DNA of 64,000 bases, taken from NCBI RefSeq assembly GCF_021347895.1, contig NC_067117.1, positions 16,649,858 through 16,713,857 of the forward strand, read 5' to 3'. The translations under genes were made by a program, and so were the position numbers. The DNA comes from Acanthochromis polyacanthus (Eukaryota; Chordata; Actinopteri; Pomacentridae). Shown piece by piece: positions 35,506 through 47,401 of the stretch (within the stretch, counting starts at the first letter, position 1; each line of letters begins with the position of its first letter). Below the pieces are notes generated by a model. It had not been told where the DNA came from. It ran no database searches and saw nothing but the letters and a program-made list of their open reading frames with translations.

Positions 35506-36832
35506 GAATATAGACAGATCCTTATCCTTTGCATGTATGCAGCCACTGTGGTGGACATACATCATATATGGCCAGAAAGAAAAACTCTCCCTCATATATC
35601 AGGCACATCTGCTGTCCAGATGTGCCCTTTGTCTAACAGATGCCCTTTACCACACCTTACACACCTATTTTATATGCAAGACATGAAAGTGTACTTTAAA
35701 AACCTGTACACTCTTAATAAGTTACCGCATGTATGCCGATCAAAATCATTATTCAGTAATTTTATTGCTCTGTTTTTATTCTCCATTACCACATCGTCAT
35801 ATCCTGTGTGCTCTTAAGCAGCTGTTGGCATTCGGCAAATAATGTTAGTTGCTCCTTACACCTCAGCTCTTTAGTTTATTGTGTGTCAATAGCATTTTAT
35901 GGCTGAACATGTGCCACAAATACATTCTGAATCTTAAATTATGCACACAGGATATCTTCCAACAAAATTAGAAGAAACTTAAAATAATTATTCATTAAAA
36001 TAGAAGCAACAATAACCATTGACCAGGCAAAGATCGGCTCAGCCACTGAGATAGTGTTGCATAATTCATGAGTGACTTCTTAATGTAGCGATTTCTAAGG
36101 ATTTCTGCGGTTTTCAGAGGAAAGCTTTACTAATAAACTAAAAAAAAAAGAACATGATTTTGGTACTGAGAAAGGTATATACAGTAGTACATAGTTTTGT
36201 GGTAAGGATGAAAATAAAGTTATACAAATTGAACAGATGAAACAGTTTTAGATCATTATAACAGAAAAAATGGCTGAAAAGCTAAAGGCAACAAACAGCT
36301 GACATGGTTAGCTAACAGTAATGGACAATTATAAATAGGTCAATGTAATGATACACAGTTGAAACGGTTAGCAAAATGCAACTGAAAACAGTTCTGAAAT
36401 AGTTAGCTAAAGTATTAAACTGCTGAAACGAGTAAAATAAATCAAACAATTGGAAATCTAAAAGTAACAGATAAAGATAGATAAACAGAGGAAATAATTA
36501 GCTTAAATTATTAAAGAAATATTTAAAACTTGTCCATAGCAACACTGACAATTCAGTTGCATGACGAGATTGTTTTACTATTTATTTCTATATGTTTAAC
36601 ATCATTGAATACCATTTTGAAACGTTGTTCAGAAGGATGCTGTGTTTATCTGGTAGGACAGTGGATGTATGCATTGGACAAAAGAAAAAGATTCCTAGTT
36701 ACTGACTTCTTGGCGACCATGTGACAAACTTGTCCATTGACATATCAGAAGTTCAAGGAGGTCCATCACCTCCCTAGACTCAGTCACCTTAACTACACCA
36801 TCCTCAGTGGCCTGCTGAGGGAGGAAAAACAG

Positions 36833-36834
<2 letters not shown>
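35506..36834. other. Intergenic stretch with nothing recognised
   Basis: AT-rich sequence from the Harbinger right end to the GT microsatellite. No element or gene is recognised. Confidence 0.65.

Positions 36835-36868
<34 letters not shown>
36835..36868. repeat. (GT)17 microsatellite
   Basis: An uninterrupted GT run. The flanks (about 36720-36834 and 36869-37040) are less AT-rich and may belong to an old repeat, since CTCAGTGGCCTGCTGAGGGA and similar words look LINE-like, but I cannot confirm this. Confidence 0.95.
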
Positions 36869-36871
<3 letters not shown>

Positions 36872-39800
36872 CTTCTGATACCATCCAGATAGGCCAACTG
36901 CAGACATGAACTCTGACACACTAGCCTGGGAGTACAGGAGCCTCCCTTCTGGGCACTGTGCCAATACAGTAAAGGGAAATGCCTCTGAGGCTATCCCCAC
37001 CACTCTATAGCACGATCTACATCCGGGCAACATCCTTCCTCACCATACAACAGCACAAAGAAGCCATTCTTTCTCAGGATTTGTTTTTATGTTATTCATA
37101 ATCAATATTAATCCCTCATTTCTCAGGCAGTCACACATTAATTAAAATGTCTGTTTTTTAGGAGACTTCCTTTGTGGTCTTAAATTACCAGTCAGCTTTA
37201 CAAGAAACTGAAGACGAGCATCTGAGCTGCACAGAAAAATGTGAGAATATGGGTGTCTTTATTAGAAGAATAATGGGAATAAGAAGTGGGAATGGCATTT
37301 TTATCATATGCAAAATTTCTCGTTTGATGCAATTAAACTTCAAATTTGACACCAGTGCGAAAACGGCACTTATGCAACACTAGGTTAACTTTACCTGCTG
37401 TTCATTGATAGTTGTGACCCCAGTTGGTGTCGCTTACATATATGTACTTATATATTGCTGCTGGTTCACTGGGTTTCTACCTATAGGACAAGGGGTCTTC
37501 TTCCTTCCAGAAAGAACTCTTACATTTGATTTGTTTACAGAGTGTTGTGTAATACCAAAACTCATCCAGGCACGCGTGTTAATAAAAATTTCAGAGGCTG
37601 CTGTTTATCTCTCAGCCTTCAAGATAACTATATACGTCTTTGACATGAAGTCTCGTGTATTTGTCTCGTGCAGAGATGTTTTCTGACCGAACAGATTTGA
37701 TCTTTGTTCGATGTAGAACTTTCATCCTCATAACTCACCATCAGTTTGTTTGGAGCTCCTAAAACAGAATTCACATGTTCAGGTACTGTAAATAGTGAGG
37801 TCAGATTTGTAAGGACTGTTGCAGGACTTAGAATGATCTTCTGATATTCCCCCTTTCCTCTTGAGACTTTCTCTAATGCAGCTGGAGCTGTTGTCAAGTG
37901 TTTGCACTGACTGCATGTTCCCCAGCTTTAGTTTTTTTAACTAAACTTTGTTATGTCACAGTCCTGCTGCTGTTTTTACCATTCATGCTTCAGGTTTTCT
38001 TGCATCTGCACTGTCTCAGAAGAAATACAAAACTCCACACTGTAAGAAAACCCCTAATTAACAAACATCAGCTGTTATTGTGCTTTCATGGCCTGTCAAG
38101 AGCTTAACCTTAGAGACATCCGAACCATAGTGAATGTTATTTGGGTTATTTCTCCAAATTGAAAACAGGCCAAAAGCGCAGAAAATCATTCTCACGGGAC
38201 TGAATCCTGCTCCAGCCTCCAGCCAAATAAAGCACATTTTATCTGACCTTTGTAGGGCACCGACACATGAAATTGAACCAGTAATTTCTCAGTAAGACAG
38301 TGTTTAAGTGGTCTGCATGTGATTGTTCACCATCAACTAACAGCCAAAAATCTAATTGTGTAATTTGGCCCATTAACCCTGCAGCTGAGCATGTGATGTT
38401 TCAGCAGCAAGAACTTGTCTGTCTGTTCATGAATGAGTCCGTCTACTGTAACACAGGACCAAACTACCACTACTATACTCCTGTATGAATAATATGCAAG
38501 TCACTGTTATTCTGCTCATTGTTGGATGAGGAAAAAAAGTGGAATATGTCATTTCAGTAATGAGCTTTAGCAAGCTGAGACTCTAACTTAGACACGGACC
38601 AATAGTTCTTCCTTCTTCAGGTTATTTGCACACTCTTAGGATTGTAGCATTTGGCTAGCATATAATGCTCATAACATGTGATTGAACATGGTTCAGGTCT
38701 GGGGATAGGTAGCTGAGAGGATGATTATTAATCATCACTATATTTCACAGTGATTGCACTAAAACATCACAGAGAAAGGAAAGAACAATCTTTTAGTCAT
38801 ATAGGAAGTGAGTGATGTGTTGCTGTTTTTTTTGTTTTTTTTTTACTGGGAGATGGTCTAAGGGGAGCAACCCAGAAGATTGATGTATTTTGGTCACTTT
38901 GCTAATAAGGGGGATGGCATTCCCTCTCATTCCACCTTAAATCCCATTAGAGTGTGCTTCTTGGCACTAAACAGCAACCCAGATGTACTTCTTTAGTACT
39001 TGCAGGGCTTGCTGGCTTAAAATATTAGACGAAAAACGGCTTTAATCCTCCAGTTTATTGGAGGCAGTTTTAAAGGATGATACCTAAATGTATTCATCAG
39101 ACATTCTGATCAGCTTTTTCTCTCTGTTTACCTTTCCAGAAATTGATTTTTACAAGGGTCTTTTCTTAGGCTTCCTGTGTTTGCATAAATGAATTCTATG
39201 ACCTCTTTTGGATTCGTCAGTTAGCCATTGTTCTCATTTATTTCTGTCTATATTTTTTCATGCAACACACATGCAAAAATCATAAAGCTGATAAAATATG
39301 ATTTTTCCCAATCAAGAGGCTTATTCTGTGAGCATTAAACCTGATTTAATGTGCCTTGATGGATACAGTAAGTTAACTGTAAATTTCCTGCTGAGATGAG
39401 ACACGTTGGTCCCACTGGGAGTCCATGCCTGTCTGGCCTCACTATTCTTTGCCAGTCGGTCTGCTGTGTTTCTCTGAATCTGGGTGATCTAAGTTTTCTA
39501 GTTAGAGCATACGAAATGTGGGAGCAAATGTCAGAACAGATTCTGAGTACAGCCTCGGGGCAGTTACTTCACAGTCCACACACATGGTGCTTTGGACAAA
39601 TTCCAGTTCAAATGAAATCAGGTCAGGATTTTCTCTCTCGCTAGGAAACCCACCAAGTCAGCAAAAGAATTTGTCATAGCTGGGTAAACAAAGTGCCACC
39701 AGGTCTGGAAAAGACAGAGACCATCTCTGCCTAGTTTTCCAATTTGGTGTGAAATAATGCTGCAGTGTTTGAGTCAGTGTAGGCCTGCAGGAGGCCTGTT

Positions 39801-40080
39801 TGGGATGTCTTATAGTTTCTGGGTCAGTGGGTCCCCCCCCCTGTCTTTTTAGGATGACTCTAACCTCCAGCCTTCTAATCACTTGGATGTACCTGGCCTC
39901 GTCCTTTCAGATAAATGGAATCTATAACATTGGACTTGTAAGCAGGTCTAAGCACACATTCAGTTTAAATATGTCAATCTGCTGGACGATCAGAGAGCAA
40001 AGTGCTTTACAGGGCCAGCGATAAGCCTGAGCACTAACTCAGAAGTCATGTATTATTTATCCAGGACTTCCACGTGTGCT
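36869..40080. other. Distal upstream region of cyp27b1
   Basis: About 3.2 kb between the GT microsatellite and the cyp27b1 promoter. It is mostly AT-rich, with a T-rich run near 38825-38844 and a C8 run near 39834. No mobile element, coding exon or RNA gene is recognised. Confidence 0.6.
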
Positions 40081-40110
40081 GTCTCTGGGATGGTCTGACT
40101 TCAGCCTTCT

Positions 40111-40290
40111 GATTGGACACACCTTCTTCCCGACTCACGCCCTCGCAGTCTCATCCCTGTGGGGCGGGGCCAGGCCCGGTATCACACCCATGATTGGCCC
40201 AGAAAAAAGAACTTCATAGCTTTTTGTTCTCAGGGTTCGAGGAGCAGGTTGCGCGTTATAAATAGAGGCTGCAGCCGGGAAAATAAAATG
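40111..40290 (+). promoter_or_regulatory. cyp27b1 core promoter (CCAAT, GC box, TATA)
   Basis: In order: an inverted CCAAT box (GATTGG, 40111-40116), a GC box (TGGGGCGGGGCC, about 40160-40171), a second inverted CCAAT box (TGATTGGCCC, 40191-40200) and a canonical TATA box TATAAATA at 40257-40264. A TATA box here predicts transcription start near 40284-40295, about 35 bases before the start codon. Mammalian CYP27B1 promoters also use proximal TATA, CCAAT and GC elements (general knowledge). Confidence 0.75.
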
Positions 40291-40324
40291 AGCACCGATA
40301 TCCGAGGGATCCGGTCAGCGCTCC

Positions 40325-43300
40325 ATGATCTTTGTGAGAAGGATGTTGCAGCAAGCGCTTAAAGTGTCCGCCCGGAGCTCCTTCCCTCTGGTCAAGTGGA
40401 TGGAGAGATGGGCTGAAGGAACAGCAGCAGCAGCAGCCGGGCAGGAGGGCACAAAGGCGCTGAGGACTCTCGACGACATGCCCGGACCGTCGGTCGCCAG
40501 CTTCGCTTGGGACTTATTTGCCAAACGGGGACTGTCACGGCTACACGAGATGCAGGTAAGACAATAAAGAGGCGCATAACACTGGAAAACGCAATGGAAA
40601 TTCATAGGATGCATCACAGGGGAGTAAAAATATGTTTTCTTTGCATGTGTGTGGTTGCAGAGAAAAATCTTGAAAACACTGAAACTGCTCACTGATAAGT
40701 TTCCACACATTCAGAAATACTCACAATTTGTGTTTGAGATTTAGTTGTTTTAAAAAACTCTTCCCCTGTAAAATTTTTTTTTTTAAATATATAGAAAAAA
40801 ATCAGCATTTCTAATAATTTGCTGGTCACAGTTTGTCTCTGTGTATATGCACTTTGAACTTCACACTTTAATATGTTAATTTAACCATCTGCCATAATTC
40901 CATGCATCTTCAGCGAAAATGAGCTGATATTTGTGCATTTCAAACGATTGCAGGCTTCTTATTTCTGCGAACTAAGTGCATCTAAAGATGATGCCAGACG
41001 TCTTGCAGCCTGCAGGGTTTCTAACCAGGTCAAGCCTTTTGTCTCATGTCCCAGCTGGAAGGAGTGAGGCGGTATGGCCCCATGTGGAAGGCCAGCTTTG
41101 GTCCCATCCTCACGGTTCATGTGGCAGACCCGGCGCTCATCGAGCAGGTCCTAAGGCAGGAGGGCCAGCACCCCATGCGCTCTAATCTCTCCTCCTGGAA
41201 GGACTACAGGAAGCTCAGAGGACATCACTATGGACTTCTGACATCGTGAGTGTCATTTTATCAACTCAAATTACATTTCTTCCATACTGTGTTTCAATTA
41301 CCACCAGAAGCCTCCAAGACAATGTTAAACTGAATGTAAAATGCAGCAGTCACAGATCATTCTTTCAGCTTTGCTTGACTGATAGTAGAAATAGGAAAGA
41401 CCAGAGCTGGAAGGTACTCAGTTGAACTAAAGTCTAAGATTTCACAAAGTGTAGCAGTGAGAAGGAAAACTTGCAAGAATTTAAATTATTTACTCTCTTC
41501 CTGAAAAATGTCTGCTGCCAACTTAGTTCCTAAATGCAAACGGTCTTGAGATGTTAGAGGAGCTGAACTGTATGTGCAGCTTTTTAATTGAATCTGTGTG
41601 TCTGTAGTGAAGGGGAGGAGTGGCAGAGGGTGAGGAGTCTCCTGGGGAAGCACATGCTGCGGCCCAAAGCGGTGGAAGCTTACGACAAAATGATGAACAG
41701 CGTCATCAGTGACCTCATTGCCAAACTTCGCCTCAGCAGACGTCCTCAAGGCCTCGTCACTGACATCGCCAGCGAGTTCTATCTCTTCGGCCTCGAGGGT
41801 GAGGTTTCATGCTGTTTGAGGTTGCAGCGATACCATGCATCACTACAACCATGTAAACAGCGGTAATTGGGGCCAGATGCATGCAGGGATATTGTGTGAT
41901 ATCACTGACTTTTTAAGCACACATGCTTGTCAAAGCCCGGCCTGTCTTAATAGCTTCAACATTTCCATCATAGATCAACGAGTAACCTTCATCTCACCTT
42001 TGCGGTCCTTTGCTAAAGTTTGAAATACTCCAATATAGAAATACAAGTAAAGTCATATTTAATCATAAATAAAGAAGTATTACCGGATAAACTGAGATAT
42101 CAGACTTTCACATCATTTTGTGCACAGCGTTTTCCTGTTAGAGCTGGTTTACATGGAGATACATCTACTGAAATTCCTCTGCCAGATTTTCTCAGACTAA
42201 ACACGGCTTTAATCAAATGACTGCGTTCGGATGCGTAACTCTCAAACGTTTACTTTACTGTCGTCACTGTTTTCATACTATTGAATGAAAGTAGCATATA
42301 GACACGAACACTGATGAGAAATGGCTCATCCTGCCAAAATTCCCATTTCTAATGACTTCTTATGCAATATTATAAAAAGCCATCAGTGAGACCCTTTTGT
42401 CTTAGTCATTTCTGCAAGAGCCAGATATAAATATTGAAAAGTTTGTGTACATCAAGCATATAGTCGTTACTGAAAAGTGTTTTTTCCCCCCCCCCGGCTC
42501 TTAAATTTTAGTTGTATCAAGTGTCCAAGACAGCAATAGAGCCTCTTGACCATATTGTTAGCAGTCAGTGCTAAGAACTTTTAAGTACAATTTTATCAAA
42601 ACATGCTTTTCTTCTTCTTCTAATGTACTTTGTGTTTTCTGTGTTTTTAACAGGGATTTCATCAGTGTTGTTTGAATCCAGAATCGGTTGCCTTGATGAG
42701 GTTGTTCCTGAAGAGACGGAGCGCTTCATTCAGTCGATTAGGACCATGTTTGTGATGACGCTTCTCACCATGGCCATGCCCAGCTGGATGCACCAGGTGT
42801 TCCCTAAACCCTGGAACGTCTTTTGTCAGTGCTGGGACTACATGTTTGAATTTGGTAGGTTATTTCTCCTCATACAACATTTGAATTTGGCAGTAAAATA
42901 TGTCCCCACTTGGAAAGAATTTTAGTGAAAATGTAAAATAAAATAGCGCTGTGTCGAACAATCATTCTTTTCGAGTACAAAAAAAGGAGGATATGATGAA
43001 AAAAGACGTTAAAGTGCACAAACATCAACGGAATATCAAACATATTTTGTAAAAACGTGCACCAGCGGGGAGATTCAGCAGATTCTAGCGGATATTATAA
43101 AGAAGCTGTGGCTATACTCAAGGCTTGGAGATGCATTACACTAGCTAGCACTACAACATGTACTCAAATAAACACGGAGGCAGAACGTACTGTTTTTCTT
43201 TCCACACTTGATGTAATTAGATTTTCACTCTCCTCACTTAGCATTGGCTGCTGCTGGTTTCCACTCAGCACTGGGTTCCTACTCATTCTTACGGTACATT

Positions 43301-45137
43301 CAGACTTATGCCGATCCGAGACATCAAACATGTTTAAAATATTCATGCAGGTCCAAGCTAGATCAGAAGGTTGGAGATTAAAGTCTTTAACCCTCACGCA
43401 TGACAAGATCATCTGCAACGAGCGTGAAGCATTCAACTGCAATTAATGCGTGGTTTTAGGCACTTTTTAAGAAGGATGACTTGATCAAAAATTGCGGCCA
43501 GAAAGCTTTAGGACTTACCCCTGTGTGTCAGGATGCTTTAGCGAATCTTTGCGTTTATTTGTACTTGCACATCGTAGCTTGTATGCAATAATGACATCTG
43601 ATCTCTCTGCAGCGAAAGGCCACATTGACCAAAGTCTGACGGCCGAAGAGGAGAAGGTCATCCGAGGAGAGAAGGTGGAGGGCCGATATCTCACCTATTT
43701 CTTGTCGCAGACCGGGATGCCCATGAAGACCGTCTACAGCAACATCACAGAGCTGCTTCTTGCAGGCGTTGACACAGTAAGGATGACTGCTCTGCCATCT
43801 TTTTATACCGCTTTTAGTCCAACCGGAAGTTAAAACTGGCCGCCCCTGTGTCGTTTCAGATCTCCAGCACTATGTCCTGGTCGTTGTACGAACTATCCAG
43901 ACACCCAGAAGTGCAGAAGAAGCTCCGGGAGGAGGTGTTAACTGTACTGGAGGGTCGAAGAATGCCAGAGGCTGCAGATGTGGCCCGCATGCCTCTCCTG
44001 AAGGCCACAGTCAAAGAAGTTCTCAGGTATAGTTCTAAAGGGTCGGATATTTGAAGACACTTTCAATCTTCAAATTTAATTTTGCTAAAAATGTTTAAAA
44101 AAAAATTTCAGGTTGTATCCTGTTATTCCTGCTAATGCAAGAGTCATTACAGAAAGAGACATCCAAGTTGGAGGCTACCTCATCCCTAAAAATGTGAGTC
44201 TTAGCAGCATTTGTTTGAATTAAGGATAGAGATATATGTAACTAGTTCACTATCGAGATCAAAGTTCATGTCATCACTCTAGCAGGAGCTTTTAGTTTGG
44301 TCTGAATGCATGAATGAAAGAACGTGACCATGAAATCTTCCCATCTAGACTCTGATCACGCTGTGCCACTTTGCAACATCACGGGATCCAGCAGTGTTTC
44401 CGAATCCAGATGATTTCCAGCCCTGTCGATGGCTGAACAAGGACCAGACTCACCACCCGTATGCCTCCGTGCCCTTCGGTGTGGGAAAACGCAGCTGCAT
44501 CGGACGCCGCATCGCCGAGCTGGAGCTCTATCTTGCAATAGCCAGGGTGAGTTGGCTTGACTTGATCTTTTTTTTTTTTTTAAAGGTTTTAAAAGGAGAT
44601 CATTTGTGATATGACTCTTGTAATTGTTACAGTTACGGTGTACCATCTTCAGCAGGAACTGAATGTTTGATTATCTTTTGAGATAAAAACAGTTACATAT
44701 GTATGTATAATAGAAATATCACATTTTAGGATATACTGTGATTGTTTGAATTATTTAACAAGTAGTTTAAATAGTGTTTGGTTTAATACAGTTTGTCACA
44801 AACTGCAGTATTTCTAGCAAATCCTCTTGCCACACTTGGTCTTGGAATAATGCAAGAAAGTAAAAGAAGGAGCTTTAAACAGTTGTGCAAATCCAGCTCC
44901 TAATTAATTAATTTGATTAGTTAATCCAGAGATTTCCCAGTCACTACCCAGCACTTGATTTTTTTTTTCTTCATTTCAATCACCCAGCTCTTAATCTGTT
45001 CTCTCTGTTTCTGGTCTCATTAGATCCTTATAGAGTTTGATGTGAATCCAGACCCAGAGGTAGTTTCTGTGAAACCCATGACAAGGACGCTTCTAGTTCC
45101 TGAAAATGTCATCAGCCTCCAGTTTAGTGAACGATGA
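40325..45137 (+). CDS. cyp27b1: 25-hydroxyvitamin D 1-alpha-hydroxylase, mitochondrial cytochrome P450 27B1, 9 exons, 512 aa
   Basis: Coding exons are 40325-40555, 41055-41245, 41608-41798, 42654-42854, 43613-43776, 43860-44026, 44112-44193, 44349-44546 and 45024-45137 (1,539 nt), all GT/AG and in frame. The enzyme hydroxylates 25-hydroxyvitamin D at C1 in the mitochondrial inner membrane, taking electrons from ferredoxin. Seen here: an Arg-rich presequence ([19 protein letters not shown]), the I-helix oxygen-activation motif AGVDT (322-326), the K-helix ExxR (E379-R382), and the haem loop [12 protein letters not shown] with Cys459 as iron ligand. Nine exons and 512 aa match the CYP27 family (human 508 aa). 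CYP27A1 and CYP27C1 are alternatives; adjacency to mettl1 and marchf9 settles it as 27B1. A second Met (40343) could also start a slightly shorter presequence. The introns are small and free of recognisable repeats. Confidence 0.95.
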
Positions 45138-46188
45138 CCCACTCTCCTGAGCTGATCAGTTACGTGAATGTGAACGTGAGTCCCTCGGCAGTAGGAAGGA
45201 CTAGCGGACGCCGTTATCACAGGAACCGTGAGCTTGTTGCACGCAGCCGTTCATGTCAGAGCGGACCTTCAACCTTCAACACAACGAATCCCAAACCTCT
45301 CCACACCTGCAGTCTATCTTGTCCAGGTCGATATGTGGAGAAGGACAAGTCAAAAAAGGATGAAGAGGGGCATACAGCTCATCAGTCAGAGATTTCACAG
45401 GGAGAGGTGTTGCAACCAATTTAACACTGTTTTTACTAAAGATGATCACCGCTGATTGCTTATTTGCACACAGGCCAAGAGCAAACAAGTGATCTCCTTG
45501 TGCACTGTTCAACAAATGGTCCTCATTTTGAGTCAGACCATGTTACATTTCATGGAATCTGACACAACGTGACAGTTTTCAAAACAGATTTTCCCTGAAT
45601 CTGGTATCCCCTTCCTGAATCTGATTATGAACCATGATCTTGTGCACTCTTAAAAAAAACATAGAATCAGCAATCTCCTGCGTGTCCTGATCGTGCAAAC
45701 ATTTTATTTCAAGAGCGCTTCTGTATTTGTTCAGTATATTGAGAGGCACAGAGTATTAGAGGAGCTTCAGAGTGGCACATGGAGCAACTGTTTCTCATAT
45801 TTTCAGCTCTGACTGAGCTGCTGTGAGGGTGCTGTGTAGATATGATGTCCTCTATAGTGTGTTTTAAAAGGGGGGACAGACTTCTAGTTACGGGTTCCTT
45901 AAAGAAAAGGCAGCTGTTGAAATTATTACTGTATACCAAGATGTAGTGCCAATGAAATCCCAAACATAGGCTACTCCGCACTGAGGCTTTGTAAATCTGT
46001 ATATATTGGCTTCAGTTCAGCAGTGCTACACAATGTGAGTTCATCTGTCTTTAGTTTGTTTTTTTTATTTACATCTAAACCCACTATGAGTGATTTGACA
46101 TAAATTTGTAAATAATAGGCTTCAGGATCTGAATTTTATTTATTCTAATTTAGCTCATTTTGAAACAGTTACTGTAAGTGTCAATAAA
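45138..46188 (+). other. cyp27b1 3' UTR with polyadenylation signal at 46183-46188
   Basis: After the TGA at 45135-45137 comes about 1.05 kb without a coding segment. AATAAA at 46183-46188 followed by a T/GT-rich region (CTGCCTGTTTGTTGATTT) is the likely cleavage signal. Open frames within it on either strand show no family resemblance. Confidence 0.6.
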
Positions 46189-47170
46189 AAGTTTCATGCT
46201 GGATCTCTGCCTGTTTGTTGATTTAATTTCCCCTTACTAATGAGAATCCTGTTTATAGCAGTAATATCACCTGTTTCTGTGATACCCCTCTGTCACGACT
46301 TAGCATTTAAGGCGGCTTTACCATCAGCTGCATCAGATTAGGTATTAAACCGATCAAACATGTTTCCAATTGGCGTTGGTTTGATACCGGTAAGCAACCC
46401 CTTGGCATGTATGCAACAGCTTTTTCAAACGTTTACAAGAAATGCAATGCTGAGTATCAAAGTTCCTGTGTGATATGACCATGTGAACTGGCGCAGAGTA
46501 AGCCGTGCTGCAGCAGCTGTGGGTCGATAAGTTGGACCAAGTTACTGCTTCGCACGTTGCGTCAACCAGATCATGGTAATCCTCGGAACTTCAGTAGAAA
46601 TCAACTGGACATAGGCAAGAAATTGAAGAGAAATCAATATTTTACTGTAAAATAAAATGCAAATTGCAGAAACGACACTGGATCTGAGAGAAATTTTGCT
46701 TTTGTTACCCTGTATTTTGAGATCCCTCTTGGAAAACAAACCAGTGAGGTGTGGTCTGTTAGGAGAAAAATGCAAATAATTCTCATATTAAGGCTGCTTA
46801 TCTTTAATGGTCTCTTGGACTCTTGGATAATAATTATTAGTATTAACAATAATAGTAGTAGTAGTAGTAGTCGTAACATTATTATAGCGTTATTGATGTA
46901 GATGCGTTATAGAGACAGAGTTAACTTTAAACCAATAAAGTCAATAAATGTTATTTATAATGTAAACCTCTATGGTTGTGTAAATATCACCGGTCTGTAA
47001 CACATCTACAGAAAAGAACTGGCTTTAACCTTGTCAAAAAAAATTAAGTAGCCTACCACTGGAAAAAGAAGCAACAGCAATAACAAAAAACAAAACACCC
47101 AAACACCACCAAAACAAAAACGTATAAATTCAACTCATATTCAGAAACACCGGGTCTGTGTCATTCCAGT
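46189..47170. other. cyp27b1-mcrs1 intergenic spacer
   Basis: AT-rich spacer with a (GTA)n run at 46853-46870 and A-rich sequence near 47030-47120. No mobile element or gene is recognised. Confidence 0.65.
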
Positions 47171-47184
47171 CCAGCAGGGGGCGG
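47171..47184 (+). promoter_or_regulatory. CTCF-like motif upstream of mcrs1
   Basis: CCAGCAGGGGGCGG fits the core of the vertebrate CTCF consensus (CCASYAGRGGGCRS-like). It lies at the front of the mcrs1 5' region and between the cyp27b1 and mcrs1 transcription units. Single-motif matches occur by chance; binding is not shown. Confidence 0.45.
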
Positions 47185-47199
47185 TAATCAACCGTTGGG

Positions 47200-47401
47200 C
47201 TGTTTGGTGAAACCACACAGGAAGAAAACAACAGTTTAGCTGAGCGGCTAATGCTAACAAGGCGGAACACCACAGCATGGAACACAGTAGTTCGAGTTAG
47301 CCATGTAGCCGAAACAGCGTATTAATACAAACACATAAACATAATATACAGGCTCAGTTCAACGGATTAAATTCCACAGCTACGGAAAATACCCAGGAAA
47401 G
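47200..47401 (+). promoter_or_regulatory. Probable mcrs1 promoter and non-coding first exon
   Basis: A less AT-rich stretch ends in a strong splice donor (CCAGGAAAG then GTGAGT at 47402). It lies 1.8 kb before the first coding exon, whose acceptor abuts the start codon, so an upstream non-coding exon is required. The left limit is a guess. Confidence 0.45.

Noticed and set aside
36695..37033. 112-codon - strand frame spanning a GT microsatellite
   Set aside because: It includes a run of His-Thr from the microsatellite, and the rest could not be matched to a LINE with confidence.
40288..40324. Using the ATG at 40288 as the cyp27b1 start
   Set aside because: It is out of frame with the P450 and ends after 24 codons.
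43057..43446. 129-codon + strand frame and opposing frame in cyp27b1 intron 4
   Set aside because: No splice sites or similarity that would make it an exon; the flanking exons join in frame without it.
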